From the NCBI GenBank assembly GCA_036172665.1, contig JAYKNF010000014.1:2841001-2905000 (forward strand): a stretch of 64,000 bases of DNA, in the 5' to 3' direction. This document shows, piece by piece, positions 22,778 to 36,330 of this stretch (its first letter is position 1; every line of letters starts with the position of its first letter). The translations under genes were made by a program, and so were the position numbers. The notes under the pieces are model-generated. The model did not search any database, was not told where the DNA came from, and worked only from the letters and a program-made list of their open reading frames with translations. The stretch is from Prosopocoilus inquinatus. Lineage: Eukaryota > Arthropoda > Insecta > Coleoptera > Lucanidae.

Positions 22778-25700
22778 AATCGATCCTTACTCATCTATCA
22801 TGTTATTTGACGTTTGGATGGACTCCATTAACTCTGATGTGAGATACAAAGTTTTTGGACGCAGCAGGAGCTGGAAATAGTTTTAAACGAAACAACACGT
22901 ATTAGCGTTGTTCCTGTGCTGTATCTAATCGATCCTTACTTATCTATCATGTTATTTGACGTTTGGATTAACTCCAGTAACTCTGATGTGAGATACGACG
23001 TTTTCGGACGCAGCAGAAGCTGGAAATAGTTTTAAACGAAACAACACGTATTAGCGTTGTTCCTGTGATGTATCTAATCGATCCTTACTCATCTATCATG
23101 TTATTTGACGTTTGAGTGGACTCCAGTAACTCTGATGAGAGATACAAAGATTTCGGAAGCAGCAGAAGCTGGAAATACTTTTGAACGATACACCACCTAT
23201 TAGCGTTGTTCCTGTGATGTATCTAAACGATCCTTACTTATCTAACATGTTATTTGACGTTTGGATGGACTCCAGTGTGTCTGATGTGAGATACAAAGTT
23301 TTGGGACGCAGCAGGAGCTGGAAATAGTTTTAAACGAAACAACACGTATTAGCGTTGTTCCTGTGCTGTATCTAATCGATCCTTACTTATCTATCATGTT
23401 ATTTGACGTTTGGATGGACTCCAGTAACCCTGACGTGAGATACGAAGTTCTCGGACGCAGCAGAAGCTGGAAATAGTTTTAAACGAAGCAACAGGCATTA
23501 GCGTTGTTCCTGTGATGTATCTAATCGATCCTTACTCATCTATCATGTTATTTGACGTTACGATGGACTCCAGTAACTCTGATGTGAGATACGACGTTTC
23601 CGGACGCAGCAGAAGCTGGAAATAGTATTAAACGAAACAACACGTATTAGCGTTGTTCCTGTGATGTATCTAATCGATCCTTACTCATCTATCATGTTAT
23701 TTGACGTTTGGATGGACTCCAGTAACTAGGATGAGAGATACAAAGATTTCGGACGCAGCAGAAGCTGGAAATAGTTTTGAACGAAACAACACCTATTAGC
23801 GTTGTTCCTGTGATGTATCTAAACGATCCTTACTTATCTATCATGTTATTTGACGTTTCGATGGACTCCAGTAACTCTGATGTGAGATACGAAGTTTTCG
23901 GACGCAGCAGAAGCTGGAAATAGTTTTAAACGAAACAACACGTATTAGCGTTGTTCCGGTGATGTATCTAATCGATCCTTACTCATCTATCATGTTATTT
24001 GACGTTTGGATGGACTCCAGTAACTCTGATGTGAGATACAAAGTTTTTGGACGCAGCAGGAGCTGGAAATAGTTTTAAACGAAACAACACGCATTAGCGT
24101 TGTTCCTGTGATGTATCTAATCGATCCTTACTCATCTATCATGTTATTTGGTGTTACGATGGACTCCAGTAACTTAGATGTGAGATACGAATTTCTCGGA
24201 CGCAGCTGAAGCTAGAAATAGTTTTAAACGAAACAACACGCATTAGCGTTGTTCCTGTGTTGTATCTAATCGATCCTTACTTATCTATCATGTTATTTGA
24301 CGTTTGGATGTACTCCAGTAACCCTGACGTGAGATACGAAGATCTCGGACGCAGCAGAAGCTGGAAATAGTTTTAAACGAAACAACACGTATTAGCGTTG
24401 TTCCTGTGATGTATCTAATCGATCCTTACTCATCTATCATGTTATTTGACGTTTGGACGGACTCCAGTAACTCTGATGGGAGATACAAAGTTCTCGGACG
24501 CAGTAGAAGCTGGAAATAGTTTTGAACGAAACAACACGTATTAGCGTTGTTCCTGTGATGTATCTAAACGATCCTTACTTATCTAACATGTTATTTGACG
24601 TTTGGATGGACTCCAGTAAGTCTGATGTGAGATACAAAGTTTTTGGACGCAGCAGGAGCTGGAAATAGTTTTAAACGAAACAACACGTATTAGCGTTGTT
24701 CCTGTAATGTATCTAATCGATCCTTACTCATCTATCATGTTATTTGACGTTTGGATGGACTCCAGTAACTCTGATGTGAGATACGACGTTTTCGGACGCA
24801 GCAGCAGCTGGAAATAGTTTTAAACGAAACAACACATATTAGCGTTGTTCCTGTAATGTATCTAATCGATCCTTACTCATCTATCATGTTATTTGACGTT
24901 TGGATGGACTCCAGTAACTAGGATGAGAGATACAAAGATTTCGGACGCAGCAGAAGCTGGAAATAGTTTTGAACGAAACAACACCTATTAGCGTTGTTCC
25001 TGTGATGTATCTAAACGATCCTTCCTTATCTAACATGTTATTTAACGTTTGGATACACTCCAGTAAGTCTGATGTGAGATACAAAGTTTTTGGACGCAGC
25101 AGGAGCTGGAAATAGTTTTAAACGAAACAACACGTATTAGCGTTGTTCCTGTGATGTATCTAAACGATCCTTACTTATCTAACATGTTATTTGACGTTTG
25201 GATGGACTCCAGTGTGTCTGATGTGAGATACAAAGTTTTGGGACGCAGCAGGAGCTGGAAATAGTTTTAAACGAAACAACACATATTAGCGTTGTTCCTG
25301 TAATGTATCTAATCGATCCATACTCATCTATCATGTTATTTGACGTTTGGACAGACTCCAGTAACTCTGATGTGAGATACAAAGTTATCGGACGCAGCAG
25401 AAGCTGGAAATAGTTTTGAACGAAACAACACGTATTAGCGTTGTTCCTGTGATGTATCTAAACGATCCTTACTTATCTAACATGTTATTTGACGTTTGGA
25501 TGGACTCCAGTAAGTCTGATGTGAGATACAATGTTTTTGGACGCAGCAGGAGCTGGAAATAGTTTTAAACGAAACAACACGTATTAGCGTTGTTCCTGTG
25601 CTGTATCTAATCGATACTTACTTATCTATCATGTTATTTGACGTTTCGATGGACTCCAGTAACTCTGATGTGAGATACGAAGTTTTCGGACGCAGCAGAA

Positions 25701-26949
25701 GCTGGAAATAGTTTTAAACGATACAACACGTATTAGCGTTGTTCCTGTGATGTATCTAATCGATCCTTACTCATCTATCATGTTATTTGACGTTTGGATG
25801 GACTCCAGTAACTCTGATGTGAGATACAAAGTTTTTGGACGCAGCAGGAGCTGGAAATAGTTTTAAACGAAACAACACGTATTAGCGTTGTTCCTGTGCT
25901 ATATCTAATCGATCCTTACTTATCTATCATGTTATTTGACGTTTGGATTAACTCCAGTAACTCTGATGTGAGATACGACGTTTTCGGACGCAGCAGAAGC
26001 TGGAAATAGTTTTAAACTAAACAACACGTATTAGCGTTGTTCCTGTGATGTATCTAATCGATCCTTACTCATCTATCATGTTATTTGACGTTTGGATGGA
26101 CTCCAGTAACTCTGATGTGAGATACAAAGTTTTTGGACGCAGCAGGAGCTGGAAATAGTTTTAAACGAAACAACACGTATTAGCGTTGTTCCTGTGCTGT
26201 ATCTAATCGATACTTACTTATCTATCATGTTATTTGACGTTTCGATGGACTCCAGTAACTCTGATGTGAGATACGACGTTTCCGGACGCAGCAGAAGCTG
26301 GAATTAGTATTAAACGAAACAACACGTATTAGCGTTGTTCCTGTGATGTATCTAATCGATCCTTACTCATCTATCATGTTATTTGACGTTTGGATGGACT
26401 CCAGTAACTAGGATGAGAGATACAAAGATTTCGGACGCAGCAGAAGCTGGAAATACTTTTGAACGAAACAACACCTATTAGCGTTGTTCCTGTGATGTAT
26501 CTAAACGATCCTTACTTATCTAACATGTTATTTAACGTTTGGATACACTCCAGTAAGTCTGATGTGAGATACAAAGTTTTTGGACGCAGCAGGAGCTGGA
26601 AATAGTTTTAAACGAAACAACACGTATTAGCGTTGTTCCTGTGCTGTATCTAATCGATACTTACTTATCTATCATGTTATTTGACGTTTCGATGGACTCC
26701 AGTAACTCTGATGTGAGATACGAAGTTTTCGGACGCAGCAGAAGCTGGAAATAGTTTTAAACGAAACAACACGTATTAGCGTTGTTCCTGTGATGTATCT
26801 AATCGATCCTTACTCATCTATCATGTTATTTGACGTTCGGGTGGACTCCAGTGAGTCTGATGTGAAATACAAAGTTTTGGGACGCAGCAGGAGCTGGAAA
26901 TAGTTTTAAACGAAACAACACGTATTAGCGTTGTTCCTGTGCTGTATCT

Positions 26950-27247
26950 AATCGATACTTACTTATCTATCATGTTATTTGACGTTTCGATGGACTCCAG
27001 TAACTCTGATGTGAGATACGAAGTTTTCGGACGCAGCAGAAGCTGGAAATAGTTTTAAACGATACAACACGTATTAGCGTTGTTCCTGTGATGTATCTAA
27101 TCGATCCTTACTCATCTATCATGTTATTTGACGTTTGGATGGACTCCAGTAACTCTGATGTGAGATACAAAGTTTTTGGACGCAGCAGGAGCTGGAAATA
27201 GTTTGAAACGAAACAACACGTATTAGCGTTGTTCCTGTGCTGTATCT
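26950..27247 (+). repeat. Two-monomer J-K patch replacing G-H-I
   Basis: After Q at 26801 the copies at 9604-10050 and 32013-32459 have G, H and I. Here there is a J monomer, then one with a K body and an I tail (tttgaaacg). The J monomer ends in aaacgatacaacac, a variant otherwise seen only near 25718, in the J-K pair about nine monomers upstream. The patch was therefore probably copied from 25609-25900 by gene conversion or a template switch, with a net loss of one monomer. Confidence 0.85.
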
Positions 27248-27843
27248 AATCGATCCTTACTTATCTATCATGTTATTTGACGTTTGGATGGACTCCAGTA
27301 ACCCTGACGTGAGATACGAAGTTCTCGGACGCAGCAGAAGCTGGAAATAGTTTTAAACGAAACAACACGCATTAGCGTTGTTCCTGTGATGTATCTAATG
27401 GATCCTTACTCATCTATCATGTTATTTGGCGTTACGATGGACTCCAGTAACTTAGATGTGAGATACGAAGTTCTCGGACGCAGCTGAAGCTAGAAATAGT
27501 TTTAAACGAAACAACATGCATTAGCGTTGTTCCTGTGATGTATCTAATCGATCCTTACTTATCTATCATGTTATTTGACGTTTGGATGGACCCCAGTAAC
27601 CCTGACTTGAGATACGAAGTTCTCGGACGCAGCCGAAGCTGGAAATAGTTTTAAACGAAACAACACGTATTAGCGTTGTTCCTGTGCTGTATCTAATCGA
27701 TCCTTACTTATCTATCATGTTATTTGGCGTTTCGATGGACTCCAGTAGCTCTGATGTGAGATACGACGTTTTCGGACGCAGCAGAAGCTGGAAATAGTTT
27801 TAAACGAAACAACACGCATTAGCGTTGTTCCTGTGATGTATCT

Positions 27844-27989
27844 AATCGATCCTTACTTAGCTACTATGTTATTTGACGTTTCGATGGACTCCAGTAACTC
27901 TAATGTGAGATACGTTTTCGGACGCAGCAGAAGCTGGAAATAGTTTTAAACGAAACAACACGTATTAGCGTTGTTCCTGTGATGTATAT
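27844..27989 (+). repeat. Type T monomer with 3-bp deletion, copy 2
   Basis: The gatacgttttcgg junction lies at 27913/27914. It has the same deletion and flanks (S before, U after) as the monomers at 10647 and 33056. Confidence 0.95.
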
Positions 27990-30969
27990 AATCGATCCTT
28001 ACTCATCTATCATGTTATTTGACGTTTGGATGGACTCCAGTAACTCTGATGAGAAATACAAAGATTTCGGAAGCAGCAGAAGCTGGAAATAGTTTTGAAC
28101 GAAACACCACCTATTAGCGTTGTTCCTGTGATGTATCTAAACGATCCTTACTTATCTAACATGTTATTTGACGTTTGGATGGACTCCAGTAAGTCTGATG
28201 TGAGATACAAAGTTTTTGGACGCAGCAGGAGCTGGAAATAGTTTTAAACGAAACACCACGTATTAGCGTTGTTCCTGTGCTGTATCTAATCGATCCTTAC
28301 TTATCTATCATGTTATTTAACGTTTGGATACACTCCAGTAAGTCTGATGTGAGATACAAAGTTTTTGGACGCAGCAGGAGCTGGAAATAGTTTTAAACGA
28401 AACAACACGTATTAGCGTTGTTCCTGTGATGTATCTAAACGATCCTTACTTATCTAACATGTTATTTGACGTTTGGATGGACTCCAGTGTGTCTGATGTG
28501 AGATACAAAGTTTTGGGACGCAGCAGGATCTGGAAATAGTTTTAAACGAAACAACACATATTAGCGTTGTTCCTGTAATGTATCTAATCGATCCTTACTC
28601 ATCTATCATGTTATTTGACGTTTGGACAGACTCCAGTAACTCTGATGTGAGATACAAAGTTATCGGACGCAGCAGAAGCTGGAAATAGTTTTGAACGAAA
28701 CAACACGTATTAGCGTTGTTCCTGTGATGTATCTAAACGATCCTTACTTATCTAACATGTTATTTGACGTTTGGATGGACTCCAGTAAGTCTGATGTGAG
28801 ATACAAAGTTTTTGGACGCAGCAGGAGCTGGAAATAGTGTTAAACGAAACAACACGTATTAGCGTTGTTCCTGTGCTGTATCTAATCGATACTTACTTAT
28901 CTATCATGTTATTTGACGTTTCGATGGACTCCAGTAACTCTGATGTGAGATACAAAGTTTTTGGACGCAGCAGGAGCTGGAAATAGTTTTAAACGAAACA
29001 ACACGTATTAGCGTTGTTCCTGTGCTGTATCTAATCGATCCTAACTTATCTATCATGTTATTTGACGTTTGGATTAACTCCAGTAACTCTGATGTGAGAT
29101 ACGACGTTTTCGGTCGCAGCAGAAGCTGGAAATAGTTTTAAACGAAACAACACGTATTAGCGTTGTTCCTGTGATGTATCTAATCGATCCTTACTCATCT
29201 ATCATGTTATTTGACGTTTGAGTGGACTCCAGTAACTCTGATGAGAGATACAAAGATTTCGGACGCAGCAGAAGCTGGAAATACTTTTGAACGATACACC
29301 ACCTATTAGCGTTGTTCCTGTGTTGTATCTAAACGATCCTTACTTATCTAACATGTTATTTGACGTTTGGATGGACTCCAGTGTGTCTGATGTGAGATAC
29401 AAAGTTTTGGGACGCAGCAGGAGCTGGAAATAGTTTTAAACGAAACAACACGTATTAGCGTTGTTCCTGTGCTGTATCTAATCGATCCTTACTTATCTAT
29501 CATGTTATTTGACGTTTGGATGGACTCCAGTAACCCTGACGTGAGATACGAAGTTCTCGGACGCAGCAGAAGCTGGAAATAGTTTTAAACGAAGCAACAG
29601 GCATTAGCGTTGTTCCTGTGATGTATCTAATCGATCCTTACTCATCTATCATGTTATTTGACGTTTCGATGGACTCCAGTAACTCTGATGTGAGATACGA
29701 CGTTTCCGGACGCAGCAGAAGCTGGAAATAGTATTAAATGAAACAACACGTATTAGCGTTGTTCCTGTGATGTATCTAATCGATCCTTACTCATCTATCA
29801 TGTTATTTGACGTTTGGATGGACTCCAGTAACTAGGATGAGAGATACAAAGATTTCGGACGCAGCAGAAGCTGGAAATAGTTTTGAACGAAACAACACCT
29901 ATTAGCGTTGTTCCTGTGATGCATCTAAACGATCCTTACTTATCTAACATGTTATTTAACGTTTGGATACACTCCAGTAAGTCTGATGTGAGATACAAAG
30001 TTTTTGGACGCAACAGGAGCTGGAAATAGTTTTAAACGAAACAACACGTATTAGCGTTGTTCCTGTGCTGTATCTAATCGATACTTACTTATCTATCATG
30101 TTATTTGACGTTTCGATGGACTCCAGTAACTCTGATGTGAGATAAGAAGTTTTCGGACGCAGCAGAAGCTGGAAATAGTTTTAAACGAAACAACACGTAT
30201 TAGCGTTGTTCCGGTGATGTATCTAATCGATCCTTACTCATCTATCATGTTATTTGACGTTTGGATGGACTCCAGTAACTCTGATGTGAGATACAAAGTT
30301 TTTGGACGCAGCAGGAGCTGGAAATAGTTTTAAACGAAACAACACGTATTAGCGTTGTTCCTGTGCTGTATCTAATCGATCCTTACTTATCTATCATGTT
30401 ATTTGACGTTTGGATGGACTCCAGTAACTCTGATATGAGATACGACGTTTTCGGACGCAGCAGAAGCTGGAAATAGTTTTAAACGAAACAACACGTATTA
30501 GCGTTGTTCCTGTGATGTATCTAATCGATCCTTACTCATCTATCATGTTATTTGACGTTTGGGTGGACTTCAGTGAGTCTGATGTGAGATACAAAGTTTT
30601 GGGACGCAGCAGGAGCTGGAAATAGTTTTAAACGAAACAACACGCATTAGCGTTGTTCCTGTGATGTATCTAATCGATCCTTACTCATCTATCATGTTTT
30701 TTGACGTTTCGATGGACTCCAGTAACTCTGATGTGAGATACGACGTTTCCGGACGCAGCAGAAGCTGGAAATAGTATTAAACGAAACAACACGTATTAGC
30801 GTTGTTCCTGTGATGTATCTAATCGATCCTTACTCATCTATCATGTTATTTGACGTTTGGATGGACTCCAGTAACTAGGATGAGAGATACAAAGATTTCG
30901 GAGGCAGCAGAAGCTGGAAATAGTTTTGAACGAAACAACACCTATTAGCGTTGTTCCTGTGATGTATCT

Positions 30970-31118
30970 AAACGATCCTTACTTATCTAACATGTTATTT
31001 AACGTTTGGATACACTCCAGTAAGTCTGATGTGAGATACAAAGTTTTGGGACGCAGCAGGAGCTGGAAATAGTTTTAAACGAAACAACACGCATTAGCGT
31101 TGTTCCTGTGATGTATCT
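30970..31118 (+). repeat. I/Q hybrid at the junction of the ~5.1-kb tandem copies
   Basis: The monomer starts as I (aaacg, taacgtttggatacac, aagtctgatgtgagatac) and ends as Q (aaagttttggg, cacgcatt, gtgatg). The following monomer is K, then G'. The corresponding place in the right copy (36182) is a complete I monomer followed by F. This is therefore the duplication breakpoint, located in about the second half of the monomer. Confidence 0.85.
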
Positions 31119-34100
31119 AATCGATCCTTACTCATCTATCATGTTATTTGACGTTTGGATGGACTCCAGTAACTCTGATGTGAGATACAAAGTTTTTGGA
31201 CGCAGCAGGAGCTGGAAATAGTTTTAAACGAAACAACACGTATTAGCGTTGTTCCTGTGCTGTATCTAATCGATACTTACTTATCTATCATGTTATTTGA
31301 CGTTTCGATGGACTCCAGTAACTCTGATGTGAGATACGACGTTTCCGGACGCAGCAGAAGCTGGAATTAGTATTAAACGAAACAACACGTATTAGCGTTG
31401 TTCCTGTGATGTATCTAATCGATCCTTACTCATCTATCATGTTATTTGACGTTTGGATGGACTCCAGTAACTAGGATGGGAGATACAAAGATTTCGGACG
31501 CAGCAGAAGCTGGAAATACTTTTGAACGAAACAACACCTATTAGCGTTGTTCCTGTGATGTATCTAAACGATCCTTACTTATCTAACATGTTATTTAACG
31601 TTTGGATACACTCCAGTAAGTCTGATGTGAGATACAAAGTTTTTGGACGCAGCAGGAGCTGGAAATAGTTTTAAACGAAACAACACGTATTAGCGTTGTT
31701 CCTGTGCTGTATCTAATCGATACTTACTTATCTATCATGTTATTTGACGTTTCGATGGACTCCAGTAACTCTGATGTGAGATACGAAGTTTTCGGACGCA
31801 GCAGAATCTGGAAATAGTTTTAAACGAAACAACACGTATTAGCGTTGTTCCTGTGATGTATCTAATCGATCCTTACTCATCTATCATGTTATTTGACGTT
31901 CGGGTGGACTCCAGTGAGTCTGATGTGAAATACAAAGTTTTGGGACGCAGCAGGAGCTGGAAATAGTTTTAAACGAAACAACACGCATTAGCGTTGTTCC
32001 TGTGATGTATCTAATCGATCCTTACTCATCTATCATGTTATTTGACGTTTCGATGGACTCCAGTAACTCTGATGTGAGATACGACGTTTCCGGACGCAGC
32101 AGAAGCTGGAAATAGTATTAAACGAAACAACACGTATTAGCGTTGTTCCTGTGATGTATCTAATCGATCCTTACTCATCTATCATGTTATTTGACGTTTG
32201 GATGGACTCCAGTAACTAGGATGAGAGATACAAAGATTTCGGACGCAGCAGAAGCTGGAAATAGTTTTGAACGAAACAACACCTATTAGCGTTGTTCCTG
32301 TGATGTATCTAAACGATCCTTACTTATCTAACATGTTATTTAACGTTTGGATACACTCCAGTAAGTCTGATGTGAGATACAAAGTTTTTGGACGCAGCAG
32401 GAGCTGGAAATAGTTTGAAACGAAACAACACGTATTAGCGTTGTTCCTGTGCTGTATCTAATCGATCCTTACTTATCTATCATGTTATTTGACGTTTGGA
32501 TGGACTCCAGTAACCCTGACGTGAGATACGAAGTTCTCGGACGCAGCAGAAGCTGGAAATAGTTTTAAACGAAACAACACGCATTAGCGTTGTTCCTGTG
32601 ATGTATCTAATGGATCCTTACTCATCTATCATGTTATTTGGCGTTACGATGGACTCCAGTAACTTAGATGTGAGATACGAAGTTCTCGGACGCAGCTGAA
32701 GCTAGAAATAGTTTTAAACGAAACAACATGCATTAGCGTTGTTCCTGTGATGTATCTAATCGATCCTTACTTATCTATCATGTTATTTGACGTTTGGATG
32801 GACCCCAGTAACCCTGACTTGAGATACGAAGTTCTCGGACGCAGCCGAAGCTGGAAATAGTTTTAAACGAAACAACACGTATTAGCGTTGTTCCTGTGCT
32901 GTATCTAATCGATCCTTACTTATCTATCATGTTATTTGGCGTTTCGATGGACTCCAGTAGCTCTGATGTGAGATACGACGTTTTCGGACGCAGCAGAAGC
33001 TGGAAATAGTTTTAAACGAAACAACACGCATTAGCGTTGTTCCTGTGATGTATCTAATCGATCCTTACTTAGCTACTATGTTATTTGACGTTTCGATGGA
33101 CTCCAGTAACTCTAATGTGAGATACGTTTTCGGACGCAGCAGAAGCTGGAAATAGTTTTAAACGAAACAACACGTATTAGCGTTGTTCCTGTGATGTATA
33201 TAATCGATCCTTACTCATCTATCATGTTATTTGACGTTTGGATGGACTCCAGTAACTCTGATGAGAAATACAAAGATTTCGGAAGCAGCAGAAGCTGGAA
33301 ATAGTTTTGAACGAAACACCACCTATTAGCGTTGTTCCTGTGATGTATCTAAACGATCCTTACTTATCTAACATGTTATTTGACGTTTGGATGGACTCCA
33401 GTAAGTCTGATGTGAGATACAAAGTTTTTGGACGCAGCAGGAGCTGGAAATAGTTTTAAACGAAACACCACGTATTAGCGTTGTTCCTGTGCTGTATCTA
33501 ATCGATCCTTACTTATCTATCATGTTATTTAACGTTTGGATACACTCCAGTAAGTCTGATGTGAGATACAAAGTTTTTGGACGCAGCAGGAGCTGGAAAT
33601 AGTTTTAAACGAAACAACACGTATTAGCGTTGTTCCTGTGATGTATCTAAACGATCCTTACTTATCTAACATGTTATTTGACGTTTGGATGGACTCCAGT
33701 GTGTCTGATGTGAGATACAAAGTTTTGGGACGCAGCAGGATCTGGAAATAGTTTTAAACGAAACAACACATATTAGCGTTGTTCCTGTAATGTATCTAAT
33801 CGATCCTTACTCATCTATCATGTTATTTGACGTTTGGACAGACTCCAGTAACTCTGATGTGAGATACAAAGTTATCGGACGCAGCAGAAGCTGGAAATAG
33901 TTTTGAACGAAACAACACGTATTAGCGTTGTTCCTGTGATGTATCTAAACGATCCTTACTTATCTAACATGTTATTTGACGTTTGGATGGACTCCAGTAA
34001 GTCTGATGTGAGATACAAAGTTTTTGGACGCAGCAGGAGCTGGAAATAGTGTTAAACGAAACAACACGTATTAGCGTTGTTCCTGTGCTGTATCTAATCG

Positions 34101-36330
34101 ATACTTACTTATCTATCATGTTATTTGACGTTTCGATGGACTCCAGTAACTCTGATGTGAGATACAAAGTTTTTGGACGCAGCAGGAGCTGGAAATAGTT
34201 TTAAACGAAACAACACGTATTAGCGTTGTTCCTGTGCTGTATCTAATCGATCCTTACTTATCTATCATGTTATTTGACGTTTGGATTAACTCCAGTAACT
34301 CTGATGTGAGATACGACGTTTTCGGACGCAGCAGAAGCTGGAAATAGTTTTAAACGAAACAACACGTATTAGCGTTGTTCCTGTGATGTATCTAATCGAT
34401 CCTTACTCATCTATCATGTTATTTGACGTTTGAGTGGACTCCAGTAACTCTGATGAGAGATACAAAGATTTCGGACGCAGCAGAAGCTGGAAATACTTTT
34501 GAACGATACACCACCTATTAGCGTTGTTCCTGTGATGTATCTAAACGATCCTTACTTATCTAACATGTTATTTGACGTTTGGATGGACTCCAGTGTGTCT
34601 GATGTGAGATACAAAGTTTTGGGACGCAGCAGGAGCTGGAAATAGTTTTAAACGAAACAACACGTATTAGCGTTGTTCCTGTGCTGTATCTAATCGATCC
34701 TTACTTATCTATCATGTTATTTGACGTTTGGATGGACTCCAGTAACCCTGACGTGAGATACGAAGTTCTCGGACGCAGCAGAAGCTGGAAATAGTTTTAA
34801 ACGAAGCAACAGGCATTAGCGTTGTTCCTGTGATGTATCTAATCGATCCTTACTCATCTATCATGTTATTTGACGTTTCGATGGACTCCAGTAACTCTGA
34901 TGTGAGATACGACGTTTCCGGACGCAGCAGAAGCTGGAAATAGTATTAAATGAAACAACACGTATTAGCGTTGTTCCTGTGATGTATCTAATCGATCCTT
35001 ACTCATCTATCATGTTATTTGACGTTTGGATGGACTCCAGTAACTAGGATGAGAGATACAAAGATTTCGGACGCAGCAGAAGCTGGAAATAGTTTTGAAC
35101 GAAACAACACCTATTAGCGTTGTTCCTGTGATGCATCTAAACGATCCTTACTTATCTAACATGTTATTTAACGTTTGGATACACTCCAGTAAGTCTGATG
35201 TGAGATACAAAGTTTTTGGACGCAGCAGGAGCTGGAAATAGTTTTAAACGAAACAACACGTATTAGCGTTGTTCCTGTGCTGTATCTAATCGATACTTAC
35301 TTATCTATCATGTTATTTGACGTTTCGATGGACTCCAGTAACTCTGATGTGAGATACGAAGTTTTCGGACGCAGCAGAAGCTGGAAATAGTTTTAAACGA
35401 AACAACACGTATTAGCGTTGTTCCGGTGATGTATCTAATCGATCCTTACTCATCTATCATGTTATTTGACGTTTGGATGGACTCCAGTAACTCTGATGTG
35501 AGATACAAAGTTTTTGGACGCAGCAGGAGCTGGAAATAGTTTTAAACGAAACAACACGTATTAGCGTTGTTCCTGTGCTGTATCTAATCGATCCTTACTT
35601 ATCTATCATGTTATTTGACGTTTGGATGGACTCCAGTAACTCTGATATGAGATACGACGTTTTCGGACGCAGCAGAAGCTGGAAATAGTTTTAAACGAAA
35701 CAACACGTATTAGCGTTGTTCCTGTGATGTATCTAATCGATCCTTACTCATCTATCATGTTATTTGACGTTTGGGTGGACTCCAGTGAGTCTGATGTGAG
35801 ATACAAAGTTTTGGGACGCAGCAGGAGCTGGAAATAGTTTTAAACGAAACAACACGCATTAGCGTTGTTCCTGTGATGTATCTAATCGATCCTTACTCAT
35901 CTATCATGTTTTTTGACGTTTCGATGGACTCCAGTAACTCTGATGTGAGATACGACGTTTCCGGACGCAGCAGAAGCTGGAAATAGTATTAAACGAAACA
36001 ACACGTATTAGCGTTGTTCCTGTGATGTATCTAATCGATCCTTACTCATCTATCATGTTATTTGACGTTTGGATGGACTCCAGTAACTAGGATGAGAGAT
36101 ACAAAGATTTCGGAGGCAGCAGAAGCTGGAAATAGTTTTGAACGAAACAACACCTATTAGCGTTGTTCCTGTGATGTATCTAAACGATCCTTACTTATCT
36201 AACATGTTATTTAACGTTTGGATACACTCCAGTAAGTCTGATGTGAGATACAAAGTTTTTGGACGCAGCAGGAGCTGGAAATAGTTTTAAACGAAACAAC
36301 ACGTATTAGCGTTGTTCCTGTGCTGTATCT
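31119..36330 (+). repeat. ~5.1-kb tandem duplication, right copy (5212 bp)
   Basis: Order: K G' H I J Q G H I F L' R S T U O I A B O J/K D E A F G H I J K D' V G H I. It keeps the ancestral Q-G-H-I series that the left copy lost. It also matches 8710-13921 at an offset of 22,409 bp, which equals 17,197 + 5,212; this shows that the tandem duplication happened in the right-hand segment only. Private change: gatggg in H near 31477. Confidence 0.9.
33056..33201 (+). repeat. Type T monomer with 3-bp deletion, copy 3
   Basis: Junction at 33125/33126, identical to 10647 and 27844. This is the last length change in the window: from 33202 to the end every monomer start fits an unbroken 149-bp phase. 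Confidence 0.95.

Larger units (their letters stand above)
20031..26055 (+). repeat. Second copy of 2236-8709, first part
   Basis: From type O at 20031 onward the order and private variants match 2236 onward at an offset of 17,795 bp: O P H I B O' J K D K G' H I J. The offset falls to 17,346 after about 22.2 kb. Three monomers (447 bp) are missing at the Q/I fusion starting at 22115, and 2 bp are missing near 22096. From 22778 this is a third copy of the ~5.1-kb HOR (C D E A F G H I/J K L M N O P H I A B O' J K D K). Upstream of 20031 the correspondence stops: 19882 is type I, whereas 2087 is type N. Confidence 0.88.
26056..31118 (+). repeat. ~5.1-kb tandem duplication, left copy (5063 bp)
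   Basis: Order: K G' H I J Q J K/I F L' R S T U O I A B O J/K D E A F G H I J K D' V G H I/Q. The next block, 31119-36330, repeats it. Shared marks include gaattag (26301 and 31364), the 3-bp deletion in T (27914 and 33126), taaatgaaac (about 29736 and 34948) and gatgcatc (about 29921 and 35132). Offset is 5063 bp up to the Q monomer and 5212 after it, because this copy has two monomers (J and K/I) where the right copy has G, H and I. Confidence 0.9.
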
